A DNA stretch of 64,000 nucleotides from JAFEBO01 sp044221315. GTDB lineage: Bacteria; Planctomycetota; Phycisphaerae; Phycisphaerales; UBA1924. Below, in pieces: positions 11,320 to 19,146 of this stretch. The DNA is taken from positions 62,001-126,000 of the forward strand of contig JBGAPK010000009.1 of assembly GCA_044221315.1 (NCBI GenBank), read 5' to 3'. The position numbers and the translations under genes are program-made. The notes beneath the pieces were generated by a model. That model was not told the DNA's origin and did not search any database. It worked only from the letters and a program-made list of their open reading frames with translations. Positions within the stretch are counted from its first letter, which is position 1; each line of letters begins with the position of its first letter.

Positions 11320-12011
11320 GCGGACTCCCCGCAAACCAGATGTCCAGTACCGGCGCACACAGCGATTCCGAAACGGCAGGCGTGCCCTCCCGGTCCGGCC
11401 CGGCGTGGCGGTCACCGGCCGCGTGGGTAACCCTGGTGGGAGTCGTGGTCATCGGCTTCGCGATCGATCTGGCGAGCAAATCCTGGGCCTTTGCCTCGAT
11501 CGCAGGCTCGCCCGTGGAATTCACACGCGAACAGGCGATTTCGGCGAGACCGCTCTCGTCGCTCATCCCGATGCACCAGCCGATGGTGGTTGTGCCGAAC
11601 CTGCTCAACTTCACGCTGGTGTTGAACCCCGGCGCGGTGTTCGGAATCGGCGCCGGTCGCGTCGGGTTCTTCATCGCCGTGACCATCGTCGCGGTGGCGT
11701 TCGGGCTGGGCGTGTTCGTTCTGGCGACGCGTGCGAGGGATCATCTCTCTCACGCGGGGCTGGGGCTGATTCTCGCGGGCGGTTTGGGCAACCTGTACGA
11801 CCGGCTGATGTACGGCTGCGTGCGCGACTTCATTCACCCGTTGCCCAAGGTGAAGTGGTGGGGTACGTCGCGCGAGGTCTGGCCGTACGTCTCGAACGTG
11901 GCCGACCTGCTGCTCCTGATCGGTATCGCCTTCCTGCTCTGGCATGCGTGGCAGAACGAGCGGAAGCTGCGGGCGACGGGCGCTCCGGCCGGTGCTCCGC
12001 ACGCGGGCTGA
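11316..12011 (+). CDS. lspA: Lipoprotein signal peptidase (signal peptidase II)
   Basis: LspA cuts the signal peptide from prolipoproteins at the inner membrane. The 231-residue protein is longer than the usual 160-170 because of a hydrophilic N-terminal stretch (about 30 residues) and a loop between the first transmembrane helix and the conserved core. The catalytic aspartates are in GNLYDRLMYGCVRDFI and SNVADLLLLIG, and the NFTLVLNPGAVFGI motif is present. About four membrane segments can be seen. The GTG at 11316 overlaps the stop of the DksA-like gene; an ATG at 11340 is a good alternative start. Co-transcription with the upstream gene is likely. Confidence 0.94.
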   Translation: MSGLPANQMSSTGAHSDSETAGVPSRSGPAWRSPAAWVTLVGVVVIGFAIDLASKSWAFASIAGSPVEFTREQAISARPLSSLIPMHQPMVVVPNLLNFTLVLNPGAVFGIGAGRVGFFIAVTIVAVAFGLGVFVLATRARDHLSHAGLGLILAGGLGNLYDRLMYGCVRDFIHPLPKVKWWGTSREVWPYVSNVADLLLLIGIAFLLWHAWQNERKLRATGAPAGAPHAG

Positions 12012-12398
12012 TCAGCTTCCGGGAGTCGGCTCGCCGCAGTCGCGGGTAACCGGGACGAGGCACAGAAACCGCAGCTCGGCGGCGTTGTCGGCCTTGAACT
12101 GGTGTTCGTGGTTGGGCGGAATGAGCACCACGTCGCCCGAGCGGATGTTCTGCTCCTTCCCGTTCAGCAGCACGGTCCCGCCGCCCTCCACGATGAACAC
12201 CTCGTGCTCGTAGTCGTGGGAGTGCCGCGGCGTATTTCCGCCCGGCTGGACGCGGAAATGGCGCAGAGCGAAGTTCGGCGCGCCGTGCTCGCGTCCGACC
12301 ATGATCGCCATCTCGGCGCCGTTGACGCCGGGCATCTGCACCGGCTTGGTTGGGATCTCGTGGATGCTGCGGATGACGCCCTGGGTCGTGGTGCTCAT
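12012..12398 (-). CDS. Cupin-domain protein
   Basis: This small single-domain cupin has 128 residues. The first cupin motif appears as the metal-binding GGNTPRHSHDYEHEVFIVEGGG, with two His, a Glu and further His, and the second as GDVVLIPPNHEHQF. Such proteins bind a divalent metal and act as enzymes, sensors or storage modules; nothing in the sequence narrows it further. Its stop codon abuts the stop of lspA, so the two genes converge with no spacer. A short GGAGAG-type ribosome site (in the CGATTCGGAGAGAACC region) lies just upstream of the start. Confidence 0.85.
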   Translation of the reverse strand: MSTTTQGVIRSIHEIPTKPVQMPGVNGAEMAIMVGREHGAPNFALRHFRVQPGGNTPRHSHDYEHEVFIVEGGGTVLLNGKEQNIRSGDVVLIPPNHEHQFKADNAAELRFLCLVPVTRDCGEPTPGS

Positions 12399-12443
12399 CG
12401 GTTCTCTCCGAATCGATTTCTGAGCACGATCCTATTCTCGTGC

Positions 12444-13088
12444 ATGAGTGAAAGGCTGAGCATCCGAACGTTCACGCTCGGGCCGTTCGCGACGAATTGC
12501 TATGTCGTCGGCGTGGAAGGCGAGACCGAGTGCTTTGTGGTCGACGCCGGCTTCGGGAGCGGGGCGATCGTGGAAGCAATCCGACGCGACCGGCTCAACC
12601 CCGTTGCCCTGGTGCTGACGCACGCCCACCTCGATCACATCGCCGGTGCGGGCACGCTCAAGAAGGAGTTCCCCGGGCTGCCGATCTGGGTTCACGAGGC
12701 CGAGACGGGTTGGCTCACCGACGCCGAGATCAATATGAGCGCTCTCGCCGGCATGCCGGTAACGGCCCCGCCGGCGGACCGTTCGCTGCGCGACGGCGAC
12801 GTGCTCGAACTCCCGGGCGGGCTGTGGAAGGTGCTGCACACGCCCGGCCATTCGCCGGGCGGAATTTCAATCTGGAACGAGGCCCATCAAGTGGCGTTCG
12901 TCGGCGACGCCCTGTTCGCCGGATCGGTCGGACGCACCGACTTCCCGGGCTGCTCGATGGACGCGCTCTCGAAAAGCATCCGTACAAAGCTCTACACCCT
13001 GCCGGGAGAGACGAAGTGCCTTTCCGGGCACGGGCCGGCGACAACCGTAGAGCGCGAACGCAGAACGAATCCGTACGTGCGACCGTGA
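12444..13088 (+). CDS. MBL-fold metallo-hydrolase (glyoxalase II-like)
   Basis: The 214-residue protein starts MSERLSIRTFTLGPFATNCYVV, a typical opening of short glyoxalase-II-like hydrolases, so the ATG at 12444 is preferred over a longer open frame that begins inside the cupin gene on the other strand. Zinc ligands are visible as THAHLDH (near residues 58-64), HTPGHSPGG, VGDALFAGSVGR and SGHGP. These enzymes hydrolyse thioesters such as lactoyl-glutathione or bacillithiol/mycothiol adducts; the thiol used here is unknown. It is divergent from the cupin gene with about 45 bases between starts. Confidence 0.9.
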   Translation: MSERLSIRTFTLGPFATNCYVVGVEGETECFVVDAGFGSGAIVEAIRRDRLNPVALVLTHAHLDHIAGAGTLKKEFPGLPIWVHEAETGWLTDAEINMSALAGMPVTAPPADRSLRDGDVLELPGGLWKVLHTPGHSPGGISIWNEAHQVAFVGDALFAGSVGRTDFPGCSMDALSKSIRTKLYTLPGETKCLSGHGPATTVERERRTNPYVRP

Positions 13089-13104
13089 GCCGATCAAGCC
13101 GCGG

Positions 13105-14832
13105 TTACGGGCAGGCGAGCAGCGTGTCGTAGGCGCCGGCAAAGATCACAAAGTCCGAATCGTCGGTGAATCCGTCGCCGTTGAAATCGCCCACCGTCGA
13201 GATGAACTCGTCGTACGCGCTGGCGAAGAGCACGAAGTCGGTGTCGTCCACCACGCCGTCGACATTGAGGTCGCACAGACCCTGGATCTGGAAGGACCAG
13301 ACGCCGCTGGGAGATTGGGCGGTGCCGCCGCGGTTCGTGGCGTTGACCGTCCAGTAGTAGGTTCCGCAGTTGATCAGGAGCCCGGCGGGAATCTGGAGCG
13401 AGTACGGTCCGGCCTGAGCGACCGGCGCCGTGTAGATGGGCGATGAGAGATCGCTGTTCGGGGAGACAACGAGCGAGTAGCTCGTGACTCTCACGCCGGC
13501 ATTCCAGGTGAGGGTGGGGGTTGGGGACTTGGCGAGATTCTGCGAGGTGTCCGCGGGCGCCGAAAGCGTGTGGCCGGAAGGCACGGCGGGCACCGGAAGG
13601 ATGAAGTCGGCGATCACCGGGCGGTGATCACTCGCCGAGGAGATATTGGTCCAGAGCGCCGGGTAGTTGTTGAATTCGAGCGGGAACGCCGTGCCGGGCA
13701 TTGTGCTGGCCCGGAAAACGAACGAGCGGCGCAGTGTCGCGATCGAATCCTGCCAGCAGATGTAATCGAGCTTGTTGTTATTGTTCGTTCCCTGCGTGTT
13801 GCGGTTGCCGGTGAAGGGGTCGACCGACGTGTCGAACGTACTGTCCGATCGGTCGCGGTCGGTCCCGTCCAGCGTACCCGGGCTGACGGCGCCGGCCCGG
13901 GTCATCCAAAGTGCCGGCCCGTCGCGGCCGTTGTTGTCCTCGTCCTCGTTGAAGTCGCCCGACCAGACGACGGGCGTCTGGGGGGTGAGCACCTTGTTAG
14001 GACGCGGGAAATTGCTGCACCTGACGTGCGGATCCGAGGTTGCTGTTCCCAAGCCGTTGAAAATCGCATCGATGTAGTACGCAATGCGCGGGCTGACAGC
14101 GAGTCGTTCTGCGAGATCCGAAGCGGCGCCTCCGGACCTGAGATGACCTCCGCCCATGACGAAATCCCCTCCGAAACGATCGTCGGGGAGGTTGATCTCT
14201 CCGAACATAAAGCCGCGAATTCCACTGTCGCCCGCTGTGTAATAGGGGACCGCGGCATCCGCCGAAAGGATAAAGCTGGGAATCGCCGTCCGGCCGTCGC
14301 CGTTCAGATCCGCAAACGGAAAGCGCGAAAGGATGACATTGCGGTTGAAGGTGATCCCGCCGCTGCTGTCGGTTACGGTTGAGACGTAGACGTACGGCAG
14401 GTCGTAGTTCGTGGTGTACTTGGTCACATAGGCCGTGACCGCCGGATTGCCGGCGACGTAGGGATCGATGCCGCCGTGCAAGAACAGGTCGAGGGTGGTG
14501 GTCAGTCGCGGGACGTCGTCGCCCGTTGCGTACCCCTGCGCTGCTCCGGTGTTGTTGCCCACGTTGTCGCCGCACTCGAGAAGCACGAGCACGTCGGGCC
14601 GTGCTGCGGCGACCTGCACGGCGATGGCGGTCCATGTATTCGCTGCCTGCTGCTTGGCATTCGTCGAGCAGATCCGGTCCTGGATGTTGAAGGTCATCAC
14701 CCGGAAGTCGTCGGGATCGGTCTTGCCCCACTGGCGGGTGGCGGGATTCCACTGGGCGTTGGCTTGCGCAAGTCCTGCAATCAGGGCCAGTGCAGCAAAG
14801 ATGCGTGTCCTAGTCAAAGCCTGCTCCTTCAT
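13105..14832 (-). CDS. Secreted endonuclease/exonuclease/phosphatase-family protein with dockerin-like tail
   Basis: This 575-residue protein has a signal peptide (TRIFAALALIAGLAQANAQ). Residues about 40-420 form an EEP-type (DNase I-like) domain: FRVMTFNIQD at its start, VLVLLECGDN, the WSGDFNEDEDNN metal site and the closing SASDHRPVIADF. A fibronectin-like segment (about 430-515, TPTLTWNAGVRVTSYSLVV) follows. The last 55 residues hold two dockerin-like calcium repeats, CDLNVDGVVDDTDFVLFASAYD and GDFNGDGFTDDSDFVIFAGAYD. Secreted EEP proteins can be nucleases or phosphodiesterases acting outside the cell. The same C-terminal tag ends the gene transcribed just upstream, so both are probably handled by the same surface or export route. 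Confidence 0.85.
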   Translation of the reverse strand: MKEQALTRTRIFAALALIAGLAQANAQWNPATRQWGKTDPDDFRVMTFNIQDRICSTNAKQQAANTWTAIAVQVAAARPDVLVLLECGDNVGNNTGAAQGYATGDDVPRLTTTLDLFLHGGIDPYVAGNPAVTAYVTKYTTNYDLPYVYVSTVTDSSGGITFNRNVILSRFPFADLNGDGRTAIPSFILSADAAVPYYTAGDSGIRGFMFGEINLPDDRFGGDFVMGGGHLRSGGAASDLAERLAVSPRIAYYIDAIFNGLGTATSDPHVRCSNFPRPNKVLTPQTPVVWSGDFNEDEDNNGRDGPALWMTRAGAVSPGTLDGTDRDRSDSTFDTSVDPFTGNRNTQGTNNNNKLDYICWQDSIATLRRSFVFRASTMPGTAFPLEFNNYPALWTNISSASDHRPVIADFILPVPAVPSGHTLSAPADTSQNLAKSPTPTLTWNAGVRVTSYSLVVSPNSDLSSPIYTAPVAQAGPYSLQIPAGLLINCGTYYWTVNATNRGGTAQSPSGVWSFQIQGLCDLNVDGVVDDTDFVLFASAYDEFISTVGDFNGDGFTDDSDFVIFAGAYDTLLACP

Positions 14833-14934
14833 CCCACCCCGAATCGAAGTCGGGTCGGACCATTCCCTTGCAAAGCCGCCCCCGGGCGGTCAGGCCCGGG
14901 GGCGGTACGAGTTCCATACGAACGCCCGGGCTGA

Positions 14935-17403
14935 TCAGTTCGGCTGCAGGGTGCAGAGGAGCTGGTCGTAGGCCTGAGCGAAGATCACGAAGTCCGAGTC
15001 GTCGGTGAGATTGTCGAAGTTGAAGTCGCCGAAGGTATCGAGGAGGTTGTTGTAGGCCGCGGCGAAGATCACGAAGTCAGAGTCATCGACAAGGGTGTCA
15101 CCGTTGAGGTCGCAGTCGCAGGAGCGGAAGTTGATGTACATGAGGGCGGAATAGGACTCGTCTGGTGAGAGGGGATTGGTGGGGGAAGTACCGGACGGAT
15201 CCTGATACGAATTGTCACCGTTGACGTCGTACAGGATGTTCCCGCCCAGGACCAGGCCGCCCAGCGTGCGCGGGTCGACGACCGCACCGTTGCTGCCCCA
15301 GGTGGTCATGTCGCCGGCTGTCAGTGCCGCGGCGACGTTCATGTTGCGGTCGGCGAAGGGTGCGACCGAGCTGGAGAAGAACGTCGAGGGCGACGGGGCG
15401 TTGTTGGCGGCGGCGAAGATAAACCCGCCGAGGGAGTACTTGGTCAGCGAGTTCTTGCCGAGGAAGCGGTCGCCGAACTCGGCGACGAGTTCGAGGTTGT
15501 AGGTGAAGGTGTCCGGGTTGTAGATGGCGCGGATCAGGACGCTGTCGAAGCGGCTGTAGGTCGAGCTCGTGGTCGTGCTGTACGTATTGATCATGGCAAC
15601 GCGGGCGGTGAACCAGATGTTGCCGACCGAGTCGATCGCGGGCATCGAGAACGCCGGGGAACCGATGACGGTCGGATCAGCGCCGCCGCCGGGGAACGTG
15701 AGCGTGGGCTGGAGACGACCGATCGGGCGGTCGTAGACGCCCGAGCCCGAATTGAGGTCCACGGTTCCGTCGAACTGGCCGGGGCTGGCGAGGGCTGCGG
15801 CGGAGTGGCCGTTGTTGCCCCAGTCACCGTTGATCGGGCTGCCGTCGCAGTCGACCACGAACGCGCCGGCGGCGTAGGTCCAAGCGACCGTCTGCCACAC
15901 GATACCCGCGGGGTTGTTCGGATCGAAGCGGCCGACAACGATGGCGTTGTTGGGTGTCGGGGTCAGGTCGGCGCCGCCCTGGGTGAAGCTCTCGTAGTAG
16001 AGTCCGGCGATCAGGCCGCGACCGGCGAGATCCTTGCCGACCGCAACCTGCGAGTTGCCGCCCTGGAAGGCCGTCGCGCCCTGGTGGCCGCCAAAGTAGC
16101 CCGACATGGTCGGCGGGATGCCGGCGGTCGTCTGGAAGATGGTTGGTCCGACCGGAGAGTTGTCCGAAGCCGGAGCGCGCACGATCGGAACGGACGCTGG
16201 TACCGGGATCGAATACGACGTGGCGGTGTTCACGCTGCCATTGCTGTTGATGCCCCAGATGGCGATGCGGTCGTTGTTGGAACCGCCGGCGCCGTTGCGG
16301 GCGAGGATGGCCCCCGTGGCGACGCTGCCATTGCCAAAGAGCGAGCCGGGATAGACGCAGATGGCGCCGCGGTGATCCGGGTAGGGGGTCACGTTCGGGG
16401 CCACGACGGCCAGATAGCTGTTGACCGAGCCCGGACCCTCAACCGTGACGGGTCCGCCGGGGGTGTTCTCATAAACGTAATTGCGGGCGAAATCCGGGCC
16501 CATGTAGCGGCCGTTGCCGCCGAGGCCGAGGCTGGCCGGAAGGGCGCTGGGGATCGTGAGCGTGTTCGTCGTGTAGTTGTTGGCGATGAACTGGGTCGCG
16601 GCGGCATCCGACGCCACAGTGGTGGCGCCGCTGCCGCTCAGGACGTTGAGCGAAGACGAGCGGCTGAGCAGATCGACGCGGTAGATGTTTTGGCCCTGAA
16701 CTTTGACGGCTGCAGCCGAGTTACCGCCGTTGCTGTCAGCGCGGAGGTAGAACTGGCCGTTCGAATCGCTGGAGCCTTCGGCGGTGGAGCCGTTGTTGGA
16801 GGTCGGGCCACCCGTCGGGTTGCTGACCGCCAGGAGTGATCGCTCGACGTAGAATCGGCGGATGTTGTCCGGTGCGAAGTTCACGACAGCGCCGATGGCC
16901 GAGTTCACCGTCGTCTGGTTGGCCGGAGTGGAGGCGGTGCCGAACTGGTTGACGAAAGCCGTGAATTGGAAGGATGAGCCTGTCGGGGACAGGGGAGAGT
17001 TGTTCAGGCTCTGATCGTTTTCGGTCGGGTTAATACCGGCGGTCGCGGCCTGCCAGAAGGCGTAGCTCGAGCCGCGGAAGGGGACGGCGCGTTCCGTTCG
17101 GCTCATGCCGAAAGAACCTGCGAGGTTGTTGAAGAAGACCGTTCCCTGACCCAAGGCCGGGTTCACCGGGCGATCGGTCTTGACGAGCGGCACGATGCCG
17201 AACTTCACGCCCCAGGAGGTCTTGATGACCTGCGAGTCCACGGAGTAGCGAGTTCGCTGGGCGAGCGGGTCAACCCAGTTCAGAGCGTCTCCCGGCATGC
17301 CGCTGCCGGCGTCCGAATTCTTCGAGATGCTGTCCTGGGCGAGTACCGGAGCTGCGAGCCCGGCGACGATGGCGAGTGCGAGCAGATTCGCTTGGCGATC
17401 CAT
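14935..17403 (-). CDS. Secreted protein of unknown function with dockerin-like C-terminal repeats
   Basis: I do not recognise the main body. The start at 17403 is fixed by a strong GGAAGGAGA site and a clean signal peptide (MDRQANLLALAIVAGLAAPVLAQ). The 822-residue mature part is rich in Asn, Ser, Thr and Gly with repeated short strand-like stretches, resembling extracellular beta-propeller or adhesin-type proteins, but no catalytic motif is evident. The C-terminus carries two dockerin-like repeats (CDLNGDTLVDDSDFVIFAAAYN and GDFNFDNLTDDSDFVIFAQAYD), nearly the same as those of the next gene. An acidic DVNGDNSYQD loop just before may also bind calcium. The two genes are 102 bases apart on the same strand. 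Confidence 0.8.
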   Translation of the reverse strand: MDRQANLLALAIVAGLAAPVLAQDSISKNSDAGSGMPGDALNWVDPLAQRTRYSVDSQVIKTSWGVKFGIVPLVKTDRPVNPALGQGTVFFNNLAGSFGMSRTERAVPFRGSSYAFWQAATAGINPTENDQSLNNSPLSPTGSSFQFTAFVNQFGTASTPANQTTVNSAIGAVVNFAPDNIRRFYVERSLLAVSNPTGGPTSNNGSTAEGSSDSNGQFYLRADSNGGNSAAAVKVQGQNIYRVDLLSRSSSLNVLSGSGATTVASDAAATQFIANNYTTNTLTIPSALPASLGLGGNGRYMGPDFARNYVYENTPGGPVTVEGPGSVNSYLAVVAPNVTPYPDHRGAICVYPGSLFGNGSVATGAILARNGAGGSNNDRIAIWGINSNGSVNTATSYSIPVPASVPIVRAPASDNSPVGPTIFQTTAGIPPTMSGYFGGHQGATAFQGGNSQVAVGKDLAGRGLIAGLYYESFTQGGADLTPTPNNAIVVGRFDPNNPAGIVWQTVAWTYAAGAFVVDCDGSPINGDWGNNGHSAAALASPGQFDGTVDLNSGSGVYDRPIGRLQPTLTFPGGGADPTVIGSPAFSMPAIDSVGNIWFTARVAMINTYSTTTSSTYSRFDSVLIRAIYNPDTFTYNLELVAEFGDRFLGKNSLTKYSLGGFIFAAANNAPSPSTFFSSSVAPFADRNMNVAAALTAGDMTTWGSNGAVVDPRTLGGLVLGGNILYDVNGDNSYQDPSGTSPTNPLSPDESYSALMYINFRSCDCDLNGDTLVDDSDFVIFAAAYNNLLDTFGDFNFDNLTDDSDFVIFAQAYDQLLCTLQPN

Positions 17404-17691
17404 TCTCAGTTCTCCTTCCGAAAGTGTTTCCGATCCATTCTGAAATTCGGCCATATGGCTTACGCGCAGATTACGCGCGGGCTCAAATACAACGGGAACA
17501 ACTCCGATCGCCAAGCCCACGGCCTTTCGAGGCGCTGGGGCGTTGGCTCAGGCACCGATCTTCGACCTTAACAATTCTATCAGAAGAACGGGGTTGCGCC
17601 CCTCCGGAATGCTTCAGAACGCGCGAATCTTCGGTTCGGGATGGGCGAACCCCCTATTCCGAGAACCCAGCGGGCCCCGCCGCGATCAAAC
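17404..17691. other. Intergenic region upstream of the secreted dockerin-tailed protein
   Basis: There is no supported gene in these 288 bases between the end of psuG and the start of the 822-residue secreted protein, both on the minus strand. The only structure I see is a direct repeat of TTACGCGC at 17460-17467 and 17471-17478, eleven bases apart, about 60 bases upstream of the start codon. It could be a regulator site. I found no convincing -35/-10 pair and no terminator with a T-run. Confidence 0.4.
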
Positions 17692-18534
17692 TCAAAGGCT
17701 GGCTGCGAGGGTGGCCCCCAATTCCGTATTTGCCCGGATCAGGGCAAGGTTCGATGAAAGCGTTTTCCCTCCGGAAACCCGGTGGAGAGCCCCCAGAAGC
17801 CGGGGGGTGGCATCACGCCCGGACGCTTCACTACCGACCGCGGCTTGGGCCTGCCGGAGCCACGCACTAAATTCCTCTGGTCGCATCGCGAATTCGTTCG
17901 GAATTGGATTGGCGATGAGGATTCCGCGCCCGGTTCGCCGCAGCTCTCCGCCGACGAAGTCGGCCAGTTTTCCGGCGTCGTCGAAACGAACGTCCACCTC
18001 GGCGTCGGATTCCCTGAGATAAAACGCCGGAAAAGCGCTGGTCCGATATCCAACAACCGGGACCCCCAGAGTCTCAAGCAACTCACGGGTCGATTCAACG
18101 TCGAGGATGGACTTGACGCCGCTGGCCACGACGGCAACGGGGAATCGGGTGAACGCGAAAAGGTCGGCGGAAATGTCGAGACGCTGGGCGAAGCCGTGGT
18201 GGACACCGCCGATGCCGCCGGTGGAGAAAACGCGAATTCCGTGTGCCGCGGCGATTTCCATTGTCGCGGCAACTGTGGTGGAAGCGTGCGCGCCCTGGTG
18301 CATGAGCGCGCCGAGGTTGGCGGAGTTGGCCTTTGCCACGTTGGGGTATGCCAGCATGGATTCGATCTGTTCGTTCGAGAGACCTGCGATCGCCTTGCCC
18401 TCGTAGATGCCGACGACGGCGGGTTCGGCGCCGCATCGTCTGGAAATCGCGGCGAGTTCGCGGGCGAGGGGCATCGCGGCATCGCGGGGAACGCCGTGTG
18501 TGAGAATGGTTGATTCGAGAGCCAGGCGGGCCAT
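17692..18534 (-). CDS. psuG: Pseudouridine-5'-phosphate glycosidase
   Basis: PsuG breaks pseudouridine 5'-phosphate into uracil and ribose 5-phosphate. The 280-residue protein begins ALESTILTHGVPR and continues with PAVVGIYEGKAIAGLS, STTVAATMEIAAAHGIRVFSTGGIGGVH and VVASGVKSILDVESTRELLETLGVPVVGYRT, all characteristic of the YeiN/IndA family. The in-frame ATG at 18534 fits the family start; an upstream ATG at 18591 would run through the HU terminator. The partner kinase (psuK) is not adjacent. The product uracil could feed the pyrimidine-breakdown genes near 59-63 kb, but that link is inference. Confidence 0.9.
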   Translation of the reverse strand: MARLALESTILTHGVPRDAAMPLARELAAISRRCGAEPAVVGIYEGKAIAGLSNEQIESMLAYPNVAKANSANLGALMHQGAHASTTVAATMEIAAAHGIRVFSTGGIGGVHHGFAQRLDISADLFAFTRFPVAVVASGVKSILDVESTRELLETLGVPVVGYRTSAFPAFYLRESDAEVDVRFDDAGKLADFVGGELRRTGRGILIANPIPNEFAMRPEEFSAWLRQAQAAVGSEASGRDATPRLLGALHRVSGGKTLSSNLALIRANTELGATLAASL

Positions 18535-18582
18535 GGTGCGATTGTGAGAATGCACGGCGGGGATGTCCAATTGCGGCCAGTC

Positions 18583-18615
18583 AAAAAGCAAACGCCCCGA
18601 CCAGGGCCGGGGCGT
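18583..18615 (-). terminator. Rho-independent terminator of the HU gene
   Basis: Read on the minus strand, ACGCCCCG pairs with CGGGGCGT around a short loop and is followed by a T-rich run (TTTGCTTTTT). It lies about 50 bases after the HU stop and before the psuG start, so HU is probably a separate transcript from psuG. Confidence 0.8.
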
Positions 18616-18665
18616 CGCGAAAGCTGTTGGTAGGGATCACCGGCCGGAAGGCCGATGCCACACAA

Positions 18666-19019
18666 TCAAACCATGGCCTTGAGGGCGCGGAGGGCGCGGA
18701 CCTTGACGACCTTGCGCGCGGGCTTGGGCTTGACTTCCATCATCTCGCCCGGCTTGAAGGGGTTGGGGCGCATGCCGCCCTTGGTGGCCGGCTTCTTGAT
18801 AACGGTGATCTTCATCATGCCGGGGACGGCGAACATGCCGCAGCCCTTGGCGAGATCGGCCTTGATGATTTCGCTCATCGTGTCGAACACGCCGGCGACC
18901 TGCTTGCGGGCCAGACCGGTGTGGGCGGCGATGGTGCCGTAGACATCACCCTTGGAACGCACCTTGGGGGCGGGAACGAGTTTGGGGGCCTTGACTGCTG
19001 CGGGTTTCGGTTTTGCCAT
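18666..19019 (-). CDS. HU-family DNA-binding protein with basic tails
   Basis: HU proteins bend and compact DNA as dimers. The core (about residues 22-95) includes KGDVYGTIAAHTGLARKQVAGVFDTMSEII, then FAVPGMMKITVIKKPATKGGMRPNPFKPGEMMEVKPKPARKVVKV, where the GMRPNPFKPGE loop corresponds to the DNA-binding arm. The 117-residue length exceeds the usual 90 because of a Lys/Pro/Ala-rich N-terminal tail and a short basic C-terminal end. A GGAGAC ribosome site lies upstream of the ATG. A terminator follows at 18583-18615 and a perfect inverted repeat lies 51 bases upstream of the start. Confidence 0.92.
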   Translation of the reverse strand: MAKPKPAAVKAPKLVPAPKVRSKGDVYGTIAAHTGLARKQVAGVFDTMSEIIKADLAKGCGMFAVPGMMKITVIKKPATKGGMRPNPFKPGEMMEVKPKPARKVVKVRALRALKAMV

Positions 19020-19069
19020 GAGTCGTCTCCATTGACCTTTCTACGCGCGTCCTCCGGACGCACCTCGGC

Positions 19070-19096
19070 CCCCGTGAACAACTGTTTTTCACGGGG
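19070..19096 (-). promoter_or_regulatory. Perfect inverted repeat upstream of the HU gene
   Basis: CCCCGTGAA at 19070-19078 is matched exactly by TTCACGGGG at 19088-19096, with a nine-base loop. It sits 51 bases upstream of the HU start codon and after the preceding gene's stop. No T-run follows on the minus strand, so it does not look like a standard terminator. It may be an operator or a leader RNA hairpin. Confidence 0.45.
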
Positions 19097-19146
19097 ATTT
19101 CGCGGTGTTTGTATCGCAGAACAACACGCTCTGCAAGTCGAACAGG

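Noticed and set aside
15805..16839. 344-codon plus-strand frame inside the secreted dockerin-tailed gene
   Set aside because: Antisense shadow; composition is Gly/Arg/Ala/Val-heavy with no domain, while the minus-strand gene has a signal peptide and dockerin repeats.
17460..17478. Direct repeat considered as a CRISPR fragment
   Set aside because: Only two short copies with a three-base gap; no array, no cas genes.
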